Assembly: GCF_000013225.1 (NCBI RefSeq)
Contig: NC_007776.1
Coordinates: forward strand, 2,238,501 to 2,302,500
Reading direction: 5' to 3'
Source of the DNA: Synechococcus sp. JA-2-3B'a(2-13)
GTDB lineage: Bacteria > Cyanobacteriota > Cyanobacteriia > Thermostichales > Thermostichaceae
Length of the DNA stretch: 64,000 nucleotides
The number at the start of each line of letters is the position of its first letter. Within the stretch, counting starts at the first letter, position 1. The notes under the pieces were generated by a model. The model was given only the letters and a program-made list of their open reading frames with translations, searched no databases and had not been told where the DNA came from. Positions 1 through 8,871 of this stretch are shown here, one piece after another. A program made the position numbers and the translations under genes.

Positions 1-1153
1 GGATCACGATCATCAACGGCTCCAGCAGGCTGGTGAGGGCGCGTACCGCCTCCTCCACCTCCAGCTCGTAGAAATCCGCCGTCTTCATCAGCATCGCGTC
101 CAGCTCCCCTGTCTCTTCCCCCACGCTGATCATCTGAATGGCCATGACTGGGAAGACCTTGGCCTTGTCCAGAGCAGGGGCAATCTGCCCTCCCTCTGAG
201 ATGGATTGGCGGGCGGCGTCAATGGCGTTGGCCACCACCTGGTTGCCGGAGGTGTCGCGCACAATTTCCAAGGAAGTCAGCACCGGCACCCCGGAGCGGG
301 TGAGAGCGCCAAAGGTGCGGCAGAAGCGAGCCACCGCCGACTTCTGGATCAGATCCCCGAAGATAGGGAGCTTGAGGGCCAGCGCGTCGATGGTCTCCTT
401 GCCGGCAGGGGTGCGGTAAAAGCGCCGGAAAGCAAAATAGACGGCCCCTAGAAAGCCCACCAGCCCCAAGCTGTACTGGGGCGTGCGTAGGAACTTGCTG
501 ATGTTGATGAAAAACTGGGTAAAGGCGGGCAGCTCCCCACCCAAGTCGTTGTAGATGCTCTCAAACGTGGGCAAGATGAACAGCACCATGCCCAAGAAAA
601 TCAAGACAGCCAAGATCGTCACCACCACCGGGTAGGTCATGGCTGACTTGATCTGCTTCTGCAGGCGATCCATGTCCTCCAGCAGCTTGGCCAGGCGGTT
701 GAGCACTTCGTCCAGCACGCCGCCCACCTCCCCCGCCTGCACCATGCTGCAGTAGAGGCCGTCGAAGGCGTCGGGATAAGGGCGGATGGAGTCGGAGAGG
801 TTTTTCCCCGCCTCCACCTCCGCTCGGATAGCCCGCAGGTACTTTTTGAGTTTGGGGTTGCCGGTTTGCTCCTCCATGATGGTGAGAGAGCGCACCATCG
901 ACACGCCGGCGTTGATCAAGGCAGCAAATTGCCGGGAGAACACTGCCTTGTCGCGAATGTCGATGGATCCCAGCATTGAGAAATCGAAAGACGTATCCAA
1001 GGAAAAGAAGGGTTTCTCCTCCTGAATGTCTTCCTGTTTGGCAAAAATCCCGTCTCGGCGCAGCCGTGCACGAACTTCGGTCAAGCTGTTGGCCACCACC
1101 GTCAGGCGTACCGGCTGACCGGCCTTTAACCCCCGAACCTTGTAGCGCGGCAT
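1..1153 (-). CDS. pilC: Type IV pilus inner-membrane platform protein PilC (3' end outside window)
   Basis: GspF/PilC family platform protein of the type IV pilus, which couples the PilB and PilT motors to pilin assembly and removal in the inner membrane. About 384 codons are visible from an ATG at 1153, near the family's usual 400, so only a short C-terminus is missing. The start reads MPRYKVRGLKAGQPVRLTVV. Two GspF-type halves are visible, each with the family's RQFAALINAGV- or CRTFGALTRSGV-like helix, and a membrane segment (VVVTILAVLIFLGMVLFILP) lies between them. It is the last gene of the minus-strand order pilB-pilT-pilC, about 200 bp after pilT. Confidence 0.93.
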   Translation of the reverse strand, partial: MPRYKVRGLKAGQPVRLTVVANSLTEVRARLRRDGIFAKQEDIQEEKPFFSLDTSFDFSMLGSIDIRDKAVFSRQFAALINAGVSMVRSLTIMEEQTGNPKLKKYLRAIRAEVEAGKNLSDSIRPYPDAFDGLYCSMVQAGEVGGVLDEVLNRLAKLLEDMDRLQKQIKSAMTYPVVVTILAVLIFLGMVLFILPTFESIYNDLGGELPAFTQFFINISKFLRTPQYSLGLVGFLGAVYFAFRRFYRTPAGKETIDALALKLPIFGDLIQKSAVARFCRTFGALTRSGVPVLTSLEIVRDTSGNQVVANAIDAARQSISEGGQIAPALDKAKVFPVMAIQMISVGEETGELDAMLMKTADFYELEVEEAVRALTSLLEPLMIVI

Positions 1154-1350
1154 GGCTGTACCCCCGGCTAGATCGCTCTAAATAACGAAATGGCTTTAAA
1201 TGTTTCGCAGGTGCAAAAGAGAAGTCAGCCCAAACCTTGGGCAGATCAACAATCTCTCAGCTAGAGCTTAGCCACAAATCAAGTCAGCGGCTAGAGATCG
1301 GCAATGAACCCTCACCCCGGGATCCCAGCGCTGCCTGGTGGAGACGAAGT

Positions 1351-2493
1351 TTAGCGACGGGCGGCAACTGCTGCTGGCCGCTGTTGTTGGGCAGCCGCGG
1401 CTGGCGAGGGCCCGGTAACGTTGCCCAAAAGCCGCTGCAGCTCTTCAGGGCGAGAGGTCTTAGACATGGCCGTATCGAAGTCGATCTTGCCCTGTAGGTA
1501 AAGGTTAGCCAGATCTTGCTCCAGCGTTTTCATGCCCTGCTTGCCCCCCGTCTGGATAGCCGAGTAGATCTGGGCAGTTTTGCCCTCCCGAATCAGGTTG
1601 GCAATGGCCGGCGTCACCACCATGATTTCCTGCACCAGCACCCGTCCAGGCTCTCCTGGCTTGGGATTGAGGCGGCGGGCCAGAGTTTGGGAGAAGACGG
1701 CCTTGAGGGAGTTGGAGAGCTGCACGCGAATCTGCTGCTGCTGCTCGGGCGGAAACACATCCACCAAGCGATCCACCGTCTGGGCGGCAGAACTGGTGTG
1801 TACCGTGGCAAAGCAGAGGTGGCCCGTCTCGGCGGCGGTAATGGCCAACTGGATGGTCTCCAGATCCCGCATCTCCCCGATCAGGATCACATCCGGATCC
1901 TCCCGCATCGCTGCCCGCAGGGCATTGGCAAAACTCTTAGTGTCTTCCCCCAGTTGCCGCTGGTGGATGATGCTGCGAATGGGGGTGTAGATGTACTCAA
2001 TGGGATCCTCGATGGTGAGGATGTGCTCGGCCCGTTCGCGGTTGATCATGTCGATCATGGAAGCCAGCGTAGTCGATTTGCCAGATCCCGTTGGGCCGGT
2101 TACCAGCACCAAGCCCCGCGGCAGGCGAGCTGCTTCCTTACACACATCCGGCAGGCCCAGCTTGTCGATGTTGGGGATCTCAGAAGCCAGGGCCCGCATG
2201 GCGCAAGCATAGGTGCCGCGATCGCGGTAGACGTTCACGCGGAAGCGCCCGATCCCCCGCACCCCATAGGAGCAGTCCAATTCCCAGTTTTGCTCCAGCT
2301 GCTTGCGCTGGTTGTTGTTCAGCATGCTGAAGATCAACCGCTGCACCTCCTCTGCCGAGAGAGGCTCATGCTCTGTCGGCTCAAGGTGACCATTGATGCG
2401 GAAGTAGGGGGGCAAACCCGCCGAGATATGAATGTCGGAACCGCCCTTTTGGACGATTGCTTCCATGAGGTCTTCGATCATCAGTTGGGGCAT
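1351..2493 (-). CDS. pilT: Type IV pilus retraction ATPase PilT
   Basis: Hexameric ATPase that drives pilus retraction in twitching motility and DNA uptake. It is 380 aa, close to the family's 350-370, with a short Ala/Gln-rich tail (PSPAAAAQQQRPAAVAARR). It starts MPQLMIEDLMEAIVQKGGSD, the usual PilT N-terminus, and has the Walker A GPTGSGKSTT near residue 136. An Asp-box-like EDPIEY and the Walker B region DPDVILIGEMRD follow. The HTSSAAQTVDR motif is also present. It lies between pilB and pilC on the same strand, the common cyanobacterial order. Confidence 0.96.
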   Translation of the reverse strand: MPQLMIEDLMEAIVQKGGSDIHISAGLPPYFRINGHLEPTEHEPLSAEEVQRLIFSMLNNNQRKQLEQNWELDCSYGVRGIGRFRVNVYRDRGTYACAMRALASEIPNIDKLGLPDVCKEAARLPRGLVLVTGPTGSGKSTTLASMIDMINRERAEHILTIEDPIEYIYTPIRSIIHQRQLGEDTKSFANALRAAMREDPDVILIGEMRDLETIQLAITAAETGHLCFATVHTSSAAQTVDRLVDVFPPEQQQQIRVQLSNSLKAVFSQTLARRLNPKPGEPGRVLVQEIMVVTPAIANLIREGKTAQIYSAIQTGGKQGMKTLEQDLANLYLQGKIDFDTAMSKTSRPEELQRLLGNVTGPSPAAAAQQQRPAAVAARR

Positions 2494-2624
2494 AGGGTTG
2501 GGTTCTCCAAAGGCGAGTAGAACTGTCTATCAAAAGAGCCGCCGGCCAAAGCCATGTGAGAAAGGCAACTGTATAGGACTGTTATAGTCGGCACCCCAAC
2601 ATCGTCAAGTGCCAAGCCGACTTC

Positions 2625-4706
2625 CTAAAACTTCGGGGTCAGGCAATAGGGGCAGTCCATCCAGTCCACATGCAAGGCCGCGCCACAGTTGCGGCAGGTG
2701 CTGAGAGCCTTGGCACGGGCCTTCAGCTCGCTTTCCAGACCCTTGTCGGTGAGGGTCACCCGATCCACCTCCTCCAGCGTGGTGAGGCCCTGCTTCACCA
2801 GCATCAAACTGTAGGCCAGCAGGGTTTTCATGCCACTTTCCACCGCCGCTTCTTTGATCACCTCCGTGGGGGCCTCTTTGTTGATCAAGTCCGCAAGGCG
2901 GTCGTTCATGCGCATGAACTCGTACACCCCTACCCGACCTTTGTAGCCCACGCCCCCACACTTCTCGCAGATGGGCTTGCCGGTGGCCTTGCGCTGCTCC
3001 ACTTCTTTGGGGGAGAGCTTGTTGGCTTTGTAGAAGGTGAGCTGCTCGCCGTCGCCACTGAGGGTAAGGCCATAGCGGGCCAGCTCCTCCGGCGTGGGGT
3101 GGTAGGGGATCCGACATTCGGTACACACCCGGCGCATCAAGCGCTGGGCCAACACCCCCAGCAACGAGCTGGAGATCATAAATGGCTCGATCCCCATCTC
3201 CGTCAGACGGGCAATGGCGCCAGGGGCATCGTTGGTGTGCAGCGTGGTCAACACCAAGTGGCCCGTGAGGGAGGCTTCGATGGCGGTTTTGGCCGTCTCG
3301 TGGTCGCGGGTTTCCCCCACCAGGATCACATCCGGGTCTTGCCGCAAGAAGGCCCGCAGGATCATGGCAAAGTCCATGCCCTTTTCTCGGATCACCTGCA
3401 CTTGGGTGATCCCCGGCAGCGAGTATTCAATGGGATCCTCGGCAGTGCTGATGTTGATGCCCGGATCGTTCACCTCCGCCAGAGCCGAGTAGAGGGTGGT
3501 GGTTTTCCCGGATCCCGTTGGCCCGGTCACCAAGATTAGGCCAAAGGGTCGCCTGACAATCTCCTTGAAGCTTTCCAAGGTCTCTGGGTCGGTGATCAGC
3601 TTGTCCAGCCCCAGTTGGGTGGCGGAGTTGTCCAGAACCCGCAGCACGATCTTTTCCCCATAGCGGGAGGGCAGGGTGCTGACCCGAAAGTCCACCTTGC
3701 GCCCCTTGAAGACCCGCCGAATCCGCCCATCCTGGGGCATGCGCCGCTCGGCAATATTCAGGTTGGAGATGATTTTAAAGCGGGCAGTGAGGGCGGGGAC
3801 GATCTTCTTGGGAAAGTTTTCAAAAGCCTGCCGCAACACCCCATCTTTGCGGAAGCGGATGCGCAGGTATTCTTCTTGTGGCTCGATGTGGATGTCGGAC
3901 GCCCCATCCTGCAGGGCCTTGACCAGGATCTGGTTGGACAGTTTAATAATCGGGGCATCATCTGCCGATTTGACCTGCTGCTCCAGGGATCCCTCGCCGG
4001 CCTCATCGGCAGCCACATCCTCAATAGCATCCAGATCGATTTCGGCAGTGTTGACCACCACCTCTTCTTCCTGTTGGGCAGCAGCCGCCTGTTGGGCAGC
4101 AGCCGCGTCGTTGATCCCCTTGATGGCCAGCAGCTCCGCCTGCGCATCCATGTAGCGGCTGATCAGGGTCTCGAAATCCCGCTGGGTGAAGACCCGCCGC
4201 TGCAGCTTCAGCCCCTGGATGCGGAAGCGCCGTTGAATGTCGTCCAGTGCCTGCAGGTTGTCTGGCTTGACCATCGCCACCGTCACCTGATTGTCTCGAC
4301 GGCGAATGGGCAAGAATTTGTAGCGGTTGCAGATGTCGAGGGGCAAGATCGAGTCGATCAGCCCAATCATCTCGGAGATCTCCACCGGCTCCAGGTCGAC
4401 ATCCAGGGAGGGGATCCCGTAGATGATTTTCAGTTCAAAGAGCTGCTGCCGTTTGTAAGCCCGCTCCAGGTCAGGGGTGATCTCTTTGCCCACGATATCC
4501 TTGACCACCAGAGCCAGGGCCTTGCTGTTGCCCTCTCGATCCGCTTTGAGGGCGTTTTGGATGTCCTGGATCTGCTTATCGTCGGCAAAGCCCAGCTCCT
4601 TTAACTTGCGGCCAAAGGGGGTAATGCTGACGTTGGCGATGGCCAGAGCTTTGCTGGCAGCGCCGGCGCGGCGCGAGGTAAAAGGAGGGGGAGGAAGATC
4701 GTTCAT
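2625..4706 (-). CDS. pilB: Type IV pilus assembly ATPase PilB (GspE family)
   Basis: Cytoplasmic ATPase powering pilus extension. It is 693 aa, somewhat longer than the usual 560-670. The N-terminal MshEN/T2SSE_N region (about residues 40-180) is followed by an acidic, Gln/Ala-rich linker, then the ATPase core. The core has Walker A GPTGSGKTTT near residue 395, Walker B DPDVILVGETRD and HTNDAPGAIARL. A four-cysteine zinc site is visible (CTEC and CEKC). Unusually, the last 25 residues add a second CxxC...CxxC ribbon (CRNCG and CPYC). First gene of pilB-pilT-pilC; 131 bp separate it from pilT. Confidence 0.95.
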   Translation of the reverse strand: MNDLPPPPFTSRRAGAASKALAIANVSITPFGRKLKELGFADDKQIQDIQNALKADREGNSKALALVVKDIVGKEITPDLERAYKRQQLFELKIIYGIPSLDVDLEPVEISEMIGLIDSILPLDICNRYKFLPIRRRDNQVTVAMVKPDNLQALDDIQRRFRIQGLKLQRRVFTQRDFETLISRYMDAQAELLAIKGINDAAAAQQAAAAQQEEEVVVNTAEIDLDAIEDVAADEAGEGSLEQQVKSADDAPIIKLSNQILVKALQDGASDIHIEPQEEYLRIRFRKDGVLRQAFENFPKKIVPALTARFKIISNLNIAERRMPQDGRIRRVFKGRKVDFRVSTLPSRYGEKIVLRVLDNSATQLGLDKLITDPETLESFKEIVRRPFGLILVTGPTGSGKTTTLYSALAEVNDPGINISTAEDPIEYSLPGITQVQVIREKGMDFAMILRAFLRQDPDVILVGETRDHETAKTAIEASLTGHLVLTTLHTNDAPGAIARLTEMGIEPFMISSSLLGVLAQRLMRRVCTECRIPYHPTPEELARYGLTLSGDGEQLTFYKANKLSPKEVEQRKATGKPICEKCGGVGYKGRVGVYEFMRMNDRLADLINKEAPTEVIKEAAVESGMKTLLAYSLMLVKQGLTTLEEVDRVTLTDKGLESELKARAKALSTCRNCGAALHVDWMDCPYCLTPKF

Positions 4707-4862
4707 GCTAGCGGGTCACCCACAATGCCTCTATTTCACTGCACTCGGCTGCTAAGGGTCAACGGTAAAGATACATAAGTCTGGACTGCCCAGAGGCCGC
4801 CAACCCTGGGCTTACTATGCCCCAACTCGGCTCAAATCTCGCATTCACATCCATCTCGTCCC

Positions 4863-6500
4863 CTAAGCCTCGCAGACCAACGCTTGCGACCGCTGGGTTA
4901 GGTAAAGGTTTTCGCTGTAATCGACAGGGCAGTCGATGAGGGTGGGCACCGGCTGCTCGAGGGCCTGCTTCAGGATGGGGATCAGCTCGGCAGCCTTTTC
5001 GACACGGTAGCCCTTGAGGCCCATGCTCTCCGCCAGCTTAACGAAGTCTGGATTGCCGAACTTGACGAAAGCAGCCTCGTTGTATTGATTGTGTTGCTTC
5101 CACTCGATCAGCCCATAGCCGCCATCGTTGAAGATGAGAGTTACAAAGGGAGTGCCCACCCTGAGGGCAGTTTCCAGCTCTTGGCAGTTCATCATGAACC
5201 CTCCATCTCCGGTTACGGCCACGATGCGCCGGTCGGGATGCACCAATTTGGCGGCCAAGGCCCCCGGAATGGCGATGCCCATGGCGGCAAAGCCGTTGGA
5301 GATGAGACAGGTGTTGGGTTTGTCACAGTGGTAGAGGCGGGCCATCCACATTTTGTGGGCGCCGACATCGGAGATGACGATGTCTTCGGGTTCCAGGACT
5401 TGGCGCAGGTCGTAGATCAGCTTTTGGGGCTTGATCGGGTAGCTCTGATCGTGGGCATAGCAGGTGTACTCGCGGACGATGTTCTGCCGCAGGCTGAGGC
5501 CATAGGGATCCGGCTTGCCCGTGCGATCGCAGCGGCGCAGGATCTCCATCAGGGAGTCGGAAATGTCTCCCACCACCTCCACTTGCGGAATGTAGCTGCT
5601 GTCGATTTCTGCGGGCAGGGCAGCGATGTGAACGATGGGGATGGTGCCGTCGGGGTTCCATTTCTTGGGAGAGTACTCGATGAGGTCGTAGCCGACGGCG
5701 ATCAGCAGATCGGTGCGGTCGAAGCCACAACTGATCAGATCCCGCTGTTGCAGGCCAACGGCCCACAGGGACAGGGGATGGGTGTAGGGGATCACTCCTT
5801 TGCCCATGAAGGTGTTGACCACGGGGATGTTCAAGCGGGTGGCAAATTCCGTGAGGGCGCTGCTGGCTTGGGCGCGAATGGCCCCATTGCCGGCCAAAAT
5901 CAAGGGGTTGCGGGCGCGGGAGATCAGGGACGCCGCTTCGTTCAGGCTTTGATAGGAGGCGTAGGTTTTGTCCAGGCGATCTCTCCTCAAGGGAGTGCCG
6001 CTGGCTTCCATGGCGGCGATGTTTTCCGGCAAGTCGATGTGGACGGCCCCGGGCTTCTCGGTTTGGGCCAATTTGAAAGCCTTGCGCACGATCTCCGGGG
6101 TGATGCTGGGGCGCACGATCTGGGCATTCCACTTGGTGACGGGGGCAAACATGGCCACCAAATCCAGGTATTGATGGGATTCGATGTGCATGCGGTCGGT
6201 GCCCACTTGGCCGGTGATGGCCACTAGGGGTGCTCCATCCAGGTTGGCGTCGGCAACTCCGGTCATCAGGTTGGTGGCGCCCGGCCCCAAGGTGGAGAGA
6301 CACACCCCCGCTCTGCCCGTCAGCCGGCCATAGACATCGGCCATGAAGGCGGCCCCCTGTTCGTGGCGGGTGGTGATAAAGCGAATTGAGGAGCGGCGCA
6401 GGGCTTGCAGGACTTCCAGGTTTTCTTCGCCAGGAACGCCGAAGATGTACTGCACCCCCTCATTTTCCAGGCAGCGAACCAGCAGTTCGGCGGTATTCAT
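4863..6500 (-). CDS. Acetolactate synthase large-subunit-type TPP enzyme
   Basis: Thiamine-diphosphate enzyme of the acetolactate synthase family (pyruvate to 2-acetolactate, branched-chain amino acid entry). The ATG at 6500 (MNTAELLVRCLENEGVQYIF) gives 545 aa, the usual length. The frame stays open upstream to 6680, but those residues are Pro/Ser-rich and unlike the family. Visible features are the catalytic Glu in RHEQGAAFMADVYGR, the GPGATN motif and the TPP-binding GDGGFMMN followed by NDGGYG. No small regulatory subunit gene is adjacent. It resembles the second cyanobacterial ALS (IlvG type) rather than the biosynthetic IlvB, but that choice is from memory; other TPP decarboxylases are less likely. 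It diverges from the epimerase gene. Confidence 0.85.
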   Translation of the reverse strand: MNTAELLVRCLENEGVQYIFGVPGEENLEVLQALRRSSIRFITTRHEQGAAFMADVYGRLTGRAGVCLSTLGPGATNLMTGVADANLDGAPLVAITGQVGTDRMHIESHQYLDLVAMFAPVTKWNAQIVRPSITPEIVRKAFKLAQTEKPGAVHIDLPENIAAMEASGTPLRRDRLDKTYASYQSLNEAASLISRARNPLILAGNGAIRAQASSALTEFATRLNIPVVNTFMGKGVIPYTHPLSLWAVGLQQRDLISCGFDRTDLLIAVGYDLIEYSPKKWNPDGTIPIVHIAALPAEIDSSYIPQVEVVGDISDSLMEILRRCDRTGKPDPYGLSLRQNIVREYTCYAHDQSYPIKPQKLIYDLRQVLEPEDIVISDVGAHKMWMARLYHCDKPNTCLISNGFAAMGIAIPGALAAKLVHPDRRIVAVTGDGGFMMNCQELETALRVGTPFVTLIFNDGGYGLIEWKQHNQYNEAAFVKFGNPDFVKLAESMGLKGYRVEKAAELIPILKQALEQPVPTLIDCPVDYSENLYLTQRSQALVCEA

Positions 6501-6672
6501 GGTGGCAAGGGTATGGAGAACGGTGGATCTGGATCCCACCATAGACGGCGGACGGGGCAAGGGATAACTTGTTTTCTGGGCTTGGGGACGGGGGCAGGCT
6601 GGGCTGGGAACCAAGCTAAGCTCAAAGGGGCGGCCCAGGCCCAATTGCCCCTCCAAGCTTCCTCTTCTGGAG

Positions 6673-7731
6673 ATGCCCATGCGGCTCTACGTCGAACCTT
6701 TCACCGTTCACAAGCGCTACGCCTTGACCATCAGCCGAGGTACCCACAGCGATACAACCTTGGCTTGGGTGCGAATTGAGGAGGAGGGAGTTGAAGGGTG
6801 GGGAGAGGCTTGCCCTTTTTCGGTGAGCGACGACTACCACCAGTCTCTGGACGACATCCTGATGGGTCTGGAGGTGGCCAAAGGGATCCTGCGCCGCCAT
6901 TCCCCCTGGGAGCGACAGCCAATCGAGGCAGAACTGCTGCGGGCCGGGATCCCTTCGGCAGCGCGGGCAGCGGTGGATATGGCCCTGCACGATTGGATGG
7001 GCAAACGGCTGGGGAGGCCCCTGTGGCAGTTGTGGGGGCTGGATCGCTCCCGCATTCCGCCCACGACGATGACGATCGGCATCTCCACCCCGCAGGCGGC
7101 CCGCCAGCGCGCCTTGGCCTGGATGGAACAGACCCAAGCGCGGGCCTTTAAGATCAAGCTGGGCAGCGGCTCAGGACTGATGGCGGATCAGAACATGCTG
7201 ATTGCTGTACAAGAGGTGATCCCGCTGGGATCCCTGATTACAGTGGATGCCAACGGCGCTTGGACGGTGGAGCAAACCCTGAGCATGAGCAACTGGCTGG
7301 CGGGGCAAGGGGTGAGCTACCTGGAGCAGCCTTTGGAGAGGGGGCAGGAAGCGAAGCTGATCACCCTCTGGCACGAGTCGAAGCTGCCCATTTTTGTGGA
7401 TGAGAGCTGTATGGACAGCCGCGATATCCCCCCTCTGGTGGATCGCGTCCACGGGATCAACATTAAGCTGATGAAGTGCGGAGGCCTCAGCGAAGCCTGG
7501 CGCATGATCCACACCGCCAAAGCCCACGGCCTACAGGTGATGTTGGGCTGCTACAGCAACACAGCCCTGGGGAATACAGCGGCAGCCCACTTGGCTCCCC
7601 TGGTGGATTACCTGGACTTGGATAGCCACCTCAACCTCATCGACGATCCCTTTGCCGGGGCCATCCTGCAGGACGGCTGCCTGCTCCCCACCGACCGACC
7701 GGGTTTGGGGGTAGAGCTGCGGGAGGAATAA
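6673..7731 (+). CDS. Enolase-superfamily epimerase/racemase (dipeptide epimerase or N-acetyl-D-Glu racemase type)
   Basis: Member of the mandelate racemase / muconate lactonizing subgroup of the enolase superfamily, 352 aa. The barrel residues are all present: KxK with K160 and K162 (AFKIKLGSG), metal ligands D192 (VDANGAW), E218 (LEQPL) and D243 (VDESC), and the second general base K265 (NIKLMKCGG). This pattern fits L-Ala-D/L-Glu epimerases. The next gene starts one base before this stop (TAATG), so the two are probably translationally coupled. In other bacteria this pair is known as DgcA/DgcN for D-glutamate catabolism via N-acetyl-D-glutamate. That is a second possible role; dipeptide recycling from peptidoglycan remains possible. 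A GGAG lies just upstream of the ATG. Confidence 0.85.
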   Translation: MPMRLYVEPFTVHKRYALTISRGTHSDTTLAWVRIEEEGVEGWGEACPFSVSDDYHQSLDDILMGLEVAKGILRRHSPWERQPIEAELLRAGIPSAARAAVDMALHDWMGKRLGRPLWQLWGLDRSRIPPTTMTIGISTPQAARQRALAWMEQTQARAFKIKLGSGSGLMADQNMLIAVQEVIPLGSLITVDANGAWTVEQTLSMSNWLAGQGVSYLEQPLERGQEAKLITLWHESKLPIFVDESCMDSRDIPPLVDRVHGINIKLMKCGGLSEAWRMIHTAKAHGLQVMLGCYSNTALGNTAAAHLAPLVDYLDLDSHLNLIDDPFAGAILQDGCLLPTDRPGLGVELREE

Positions 7732-8792
7732 TGGGAAGGCCGGAATCCCTGTCCAGCGAAAGTCGCGTGGCCATCCTGCTCCACGGGGGATTGCTGGGGG
7801 AGCATGGGAAAACGGGGCTGGGGCTGCTGCGCTACGGCTCCTTCCCGGTGGTGGCGGTGATCGACCGGGAGCAGGCGGGGGGATCCCTGGCCCATCTGAC
7901 CGGAATTGCCAAAGACATTCCCATCGTGGCCTCGGTGGAGGAGGCGCTGGCCCACCGGCCTGAAGTTCTGGTGATTGGGATCGCCCCTTCAGGGGGGCAG
8001 TTGCCGCCAGCCTGGCGGGAGGAGTTGGGCCTGGCCCTGCGAGCTGGCCTATCTCTGGTGAATGGGCTGCACACGCCTTTGGCCGAGGATCCCCAGTTTC
8101 GGCAGTGGTTGCAGCCGGGGGCCTGGATCTGGGATATTCGCCGCGAGCCCCCCAACTTATCGGTGGGGAAAGCCCTGGCCCGCACCTTGCCCTGTAAACG
8201 GGTGTTGACGGTGGGCACCGACATGAGCGTGGGCAAAATGTCCACCAGCTTGGAGCTGCACCGGGCCAGCCTGAGACGGGGCCTGCGCTCCCGCTTTTTG
8301 GCCACCGGGCAAACTGGGATCCTGATCGGCGGCGAGGGGATCCCTTTGGATGCGGTGCGGGTGGACTATGCCAGTGGGGCGGTGGAGCAACTGATCATGC
8401 GCTATGGCTCTGACCACGACATTCTGCATCTGGAAGGCCAGGGATCCCTGCTCAACCCCGCCTCTACGGCCACCTTGCCTCTGTTGCGTGGATCCCAGCC
8501 CACCCACCTCATCCTGGTACACCGCGCCGGCCAAACCTACATCAAGGGGATGGACTACGTGCCCATCCCACCCTTGTCCAAAGTGATCGAGCTGTATGAG
8601 CAGGTGGCAGCGGCTGCCGGGGCCTTTGCCCCCGCGCCCGTGGTGGGGGTTGCCCTCAATACCTTCGGCTGGGAGGAAGAAGCAGCCCTAGAGCAGATCC
8701 GCCGGGTGGAAGCCGAGACCGGACGGCCCTGTACGGATGTGGTGCGTTTTGGGGCGGATCCCTTGTTGGAGGCAATTCTGGCGGCAGGATAA
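7731..8792 (+). CDS. DUF1611 / DgcN-like P-loop protein
   Basis: 353-aa DUF1611 family protein. The N-terminal half is a Rossmann-like domain. The C-terminal half carries a P-loop of the form VGTDMSVGKMSTS near residues 160-175, typical of this family. Members paired with an enolase-superfamily racemase have been described as D-glutamate N-acetyltransferase (DgcN). The overlap with the preceding racemase gene (TAATG) argues that the two products act in one pathway. The frame ends two bases before the left end of the tnpB element, so that element landed exactly at the operon's 3' border. Substrate is inferred from context only. Confidence 0.82.
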   Translation: MGRPESLSSESRVAILLHGGLLGEHGKTGLGLLRYGSFPVVAVIDREQAGGSLAHLTGIAKDIPIVASVEEALAHRPEVLVIGIAPSGGQLPPAWREELGLALRAGLSLVNGLHTPLAEDPQFRQWLQPGAWIWDIRREPPNLSVGKALARTLPCKRVLTVGTDMSVGKMSTSLELHRASLRRGLRSRFLATGQTGILIGGEGIPLDAVRVDYASGAVEQLIMRYGSDHDILHLEGQGSLLNPASTATLPLLRGSQPTHLILVHRAGQTYIKGMDYVPIPPLSKVIELYEQVAAAAGAFAPAPVVGVALNTFGWEEEAALEQIRRVEAETGRPCTDVVRFGADPLLEAILAAG

Positions 8793-8871
8793 CTCAGCTA
8801 GAAATCGCAGGAGCCCCGCACTGTACCCGTAGGGTCAGTGTCGGGAGGAATGCGGAAGTTATGATAGAACC

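Noticed and set aside
1516-2520. 334-codon plus-strand frame opposite pilT
   Set aside because: Mirror of a well-conserved ATPase; no domain, no ribosome site.
5085-6227. 380-codon plus-strand frame antisense to the acetolactate synthase gene
   Set aside because: The opposite frame encodes a clear TPP enzyme with all motifs. This one is Gly/His/Gln-rich without features.
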